Part shown: positions 3,821 through 5,676 of the stretch, in pieces
Position numbering within the stretch: the first letter of the stretch is position 1
Layout of the letters: each line of letters opens with the position of its first letter
Assembly: GCA_900768725.1 (NCBI GenBank)
Contig: CAAGDU010000175.1
Coordinates: 1 to 5,676, forward strand
Source: Bacteroidales bacterium
GTDB lineage: Bacteria; Bacteroidota; Bacteroidia; Bacteroidales; Paludibacteraceae
DNA length: 5,676 nt
Reading direction: 5' to 3'
Notes under the pieces: model-generated
What the model was told of the DNA's origin: nothing
Database searches by the model: none
What the model saw: only the letters and a program-made list of their open reading frames with translations
Program-made: the position numbers and the translations under genes

Positions 3821-5676
3821 ATGAATGTTCGTACTCTTCTTTTCGCGGCATTCGCTGCGATTACGGTAAGTGCACATGCTTCCGTAAGCATCACTAAATC
3901 TGCCGGATGGCTGGAGACCGCTTATGCGGAATGGACCCCGGGTTCATACACTAACTACCATGCTTATGTCCGCCCCGCGGGCGGCACTTATACGCAGTTG
4001 GACGCTATGTTGCTGCGTAACTACGGTTCGTATATGCGCGTGGATGCGCTGGGGCTGAAAGCGGGCAACTACCAATTGAAGATTGTGCCCGTGGACAACA
4101 GCGGCAATGAGGTTACAGCAGAAGCCACAGAAACCGGCACGCTGACTGTGGCAGCACATGATCGCAATGGTTTTGCGCACTTCAACTATTCAAAAGGTGT
4201 GGGCGCATACAACAACGATGGTACGCTGAAAGCCGGTGCAAAAGTGTTCTATGTAACGAAGAACACCGCGAAGACCATCTCCACGGATGTAGCAGGGAAA
4301 GGCACGTGCACGGGTATGCAAGCCATCATCGACGGCTACCAGAAAGGACAAGACAAGACGCCTATCGTCTTCCGCATCATCGGCACTATTCAAGCAAGCG
4401 ACATGGACGGTCTGAGCAGTTCTGCAGAAGGCTTGCAGATAAAAGGTAAAGCCGCCGACTCGGAGTTGAACATCACCATCGAGGGTGTGGGCAAGGATGC
4501 AACCATTAAGGGTTTCGGTTTCTTGGTACGCAACTCCGCCTCGGTAGAGTTGCGCAACTTCGGCGTGATGACGGGGATGGACGACGGCATCTCGCTCGAT
4601 ACTGACAACGACCATATCTGGATTCACCATATTGACGTTTTCTATGGTCCGAACAAAGGCGGCGACCAAAAGAAAGGCGATGGGGCTATCGATGTGAAGT
4701 CAGACTCTAAACATGTTACTATCTCCTACTGCCATTTCTGGGACACGGGTAAGTCCACAATGTGCGGAATGACGAGCGAGAGCGGACCGAACTATATCAC
4801 CTACCACCACAACTGGTTCGACCACTCCGACTCGCGCCACCCGCGTATCCGCACGATGAGCGTGCATATCTACAACAACTATTTTGATGGCGTAGCCAAA
4901 TACGGCGTAGGGTCCACTACGGGCTCCGACGTGTTCGTGGAGTGCAACTATTTCCGCAACTGCAAATACCCGATGCTGACCTCCAAGCAAGGCTCTGACG
5001 TGAACTGCGGGCAAGGCAGCAGCGACCAGACCAAAGGAACCTTCTCCGGCGAGGCAGGCGGCAGCATCAAGGCATACAACAACGTGATGACAGGTTCATA
5101 TAAGTTTATCCCTTACAGCAGTACTAACAACCAGCATTTTGACGCTTATGTGGTGAGCAGCCGTAGCGAGCAAGTGCCCTCGAGCGTCAAATCATTGAGC
5201 GGCAGCAACACCTACAGCAACTTCGATACCAACTCCTCGCTGATGCCGTCCATCACGCCCGATGACCCGAATCAGGTGCCTGCTATCGTAACGGGCGACA
5301 AGGGTGCGGGACGCTGCGAGCATGGCGACTTTGAATATACCTTCAACAACGCTACGGAGGACACCAACTACGAGGTGATTGACGCGCTGCGGACGAAGAT
5401 TGATAACTACACCACGACGCTGGTAGGCATTGTAGGCGGCGAGGAATCGGGTAGCGGTACAGGCGGCGGCGACCCCGGCGAGAACCCAGGAGACAACCCC
5501 GGGGATAATCCGGGTATTTCCACCGGCGAGTATGAATGCCATTTCTCGGAGAAGAAACCGAGCAACTCATTCTATACAGTAGTGGGCAACTATAGTAATA
5601 GTAAAGGTAGTTTTGCTGCTCCCAACGGCGAGACCTATACTGTTTGCCTGAAGATGGAGTCCTCCACCTCCGTCAA
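3821..5676 (+). CDS. secreted polysaccharide lyase family 1 pectate lyase, 3' end outside the window
   Basis: Cleaves alpha-1,4-galacturonan (pectate) by Ca2+-dependent beta-elimination, outside the cytoplasm. The frame runs without a stop from ATG 3821 to the right edge (618 codons). Residues 1-20 form a signal peptide ending in AHA; there is no lipobox Cys. Residues about 21-112 look like a fibronectin-III-type domain. The beta-helix spans about 135-520. It has MDDGISLD (253-260), HIWIHHIDVFYG, and DGAIDV, whose Asp287 and Asp291 match the ExxxD calcium ligands of PelC. Lys311 lies in DTGKSTMCG. SRHPRIR (338-344) holds Arg339 and Arg344, equivalent to PelC Arg218 (the proposed base) and Arg223, then VHIYNNYFDG. 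A Gly/Pro/Asp/Asn linker (about 539-570, PGENPGDNPGDNPG) leads into a further domain from Tyr571 (ECHFSEKKPSNSFYTVVGNY), possibly carbohydrate-binding, which is cut off. The family call is very secure; exact pectin preference is not. Confidence 0.95.
   Translation, partial: MNVRTLLFAAFAAITVSAHASVSITKSAGWLETAYAEWTPGSYTNYHAYVRPAGGTYTQLDAMLLRNYGSYMRVDALGLKAGNYQLKIVPVDNSGNEVTAEATETGTLTVAAHDRNGFAHFNYSKGVGAYNNDGTLKAGAKVFYVTKNTAKTISTDVAGKGTCTGMQAIIDGYQKGQDKTPIVFRIIGTIQASDMDGLSSSAEGLQIKGKAADSELNITIEGVGKDATIKGFGFLVRNSASVELRNFGVMTGMDDGISLDTDNDHIWIHHIDVFYGPNKGGDQKKGDGAIDVKSDSKHVTISYCHFWDTGKSTMCGMTSESGPNYITYHHNWFDHSDSRHPRIRTMSVHIYNNYFDGVAKYGVGSTTGSDVFVECNYFRNCKYPMLTSKQGSDVNCGQGSSDQTKGTFSGEAGGSIKAYNNVMTGSYKFIPYSSTNNQHFDAYVVSSRSEQVPSSVKSLSGSNTYSNFDTNSSLMPSITPDDPNQVPAIVTGDKGAGRCEHGDFEYTFNNATEDTNYEVIDALRTKIDNYTTTLVGIVGGEESGSGTGGGDPGENPGDNPGDNPGISTGEYECHFSEKKPSNSFYTVVGNYSNSKGSFAAPNGETYTVCLKMESSTSV

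Noticed and set aside
3944..5570. Several minus-strand open frames of 70-160 codons opposite the pectate lyase
   Set aside because: They overlap a single long plus-strand frame with a signal peptide and clear family 1 catalytic motifs, and their own translations show no recognisable domain.

Overview
The window looks like a chromosomal segment from a Bacteroidales bacterium (Bacteroides/Prevotella-like, moderately GC-rich coding DNA). Three things suggest this: two promoters with the Bacteroidota -33/-7 pattern (TTTG, 20 bp, TACTTTTG); leaders without a Shine-Dalgarno sequence; and a secreted pectate lyase with a fibronectin-III-like N-terminal domain, a layout I associate with gut or rumen plant-polysaccharide degraders. 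The genus cannot be fixed from the sequence alone.

Layout from left to right. (1) 1-1067, plus strand: the 3' part of an RsuA/RluB-family rRNA pseudouridine synthase with a long Arg/Asn/Gly-rich disordered N-terminal tail; its true start is upstream of the window. (2) 1091-1130: a hairpin with A- and T-tracts on either side, serving as a shared terminator for two convergent transcripts. (3) 1129-2364 and 2444-3622, both minus strand: two PLP-dependent sulfur-amino-acid enzymes, a MalY/PatB-type C-S lyase and, upstream of it, a Cys/Met-metabolism (cystathionine gamma-synthase-like) enzyme. They look co-transcribed from a promoter near 3693-3724. Acting in sequence, they could convert an activated homoserine to cystathionine and then to homocysteine; other pairings of substrate are possible. 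(4) 3623-3820: a divergent promoter region. (5) 3821-5676, plus strand: a polysaccharide lyase family 1 pectate lyase. It is cut by the right edge of the window, so a listing of only closed reading frames would miss it.

The most unusual content is repeat DNA around the two PLP genes. A nested palindromic element of about 105-120 bp lies inside the coding region of the C-S lyase gene and is translated in frame, apparently in place of a normal surface segment of the family. A tandem array of seven 9-bp units (TTCTAGNNN) fills the gap between the two genes. A tandem array of seven 7-bp units (TTACGAW) lies in the presumed 5' leader of the upstream gene, ending 6 bp before its start codon. No tRNA, rRNA, CRISPR array, transposase or phage gene is visible.
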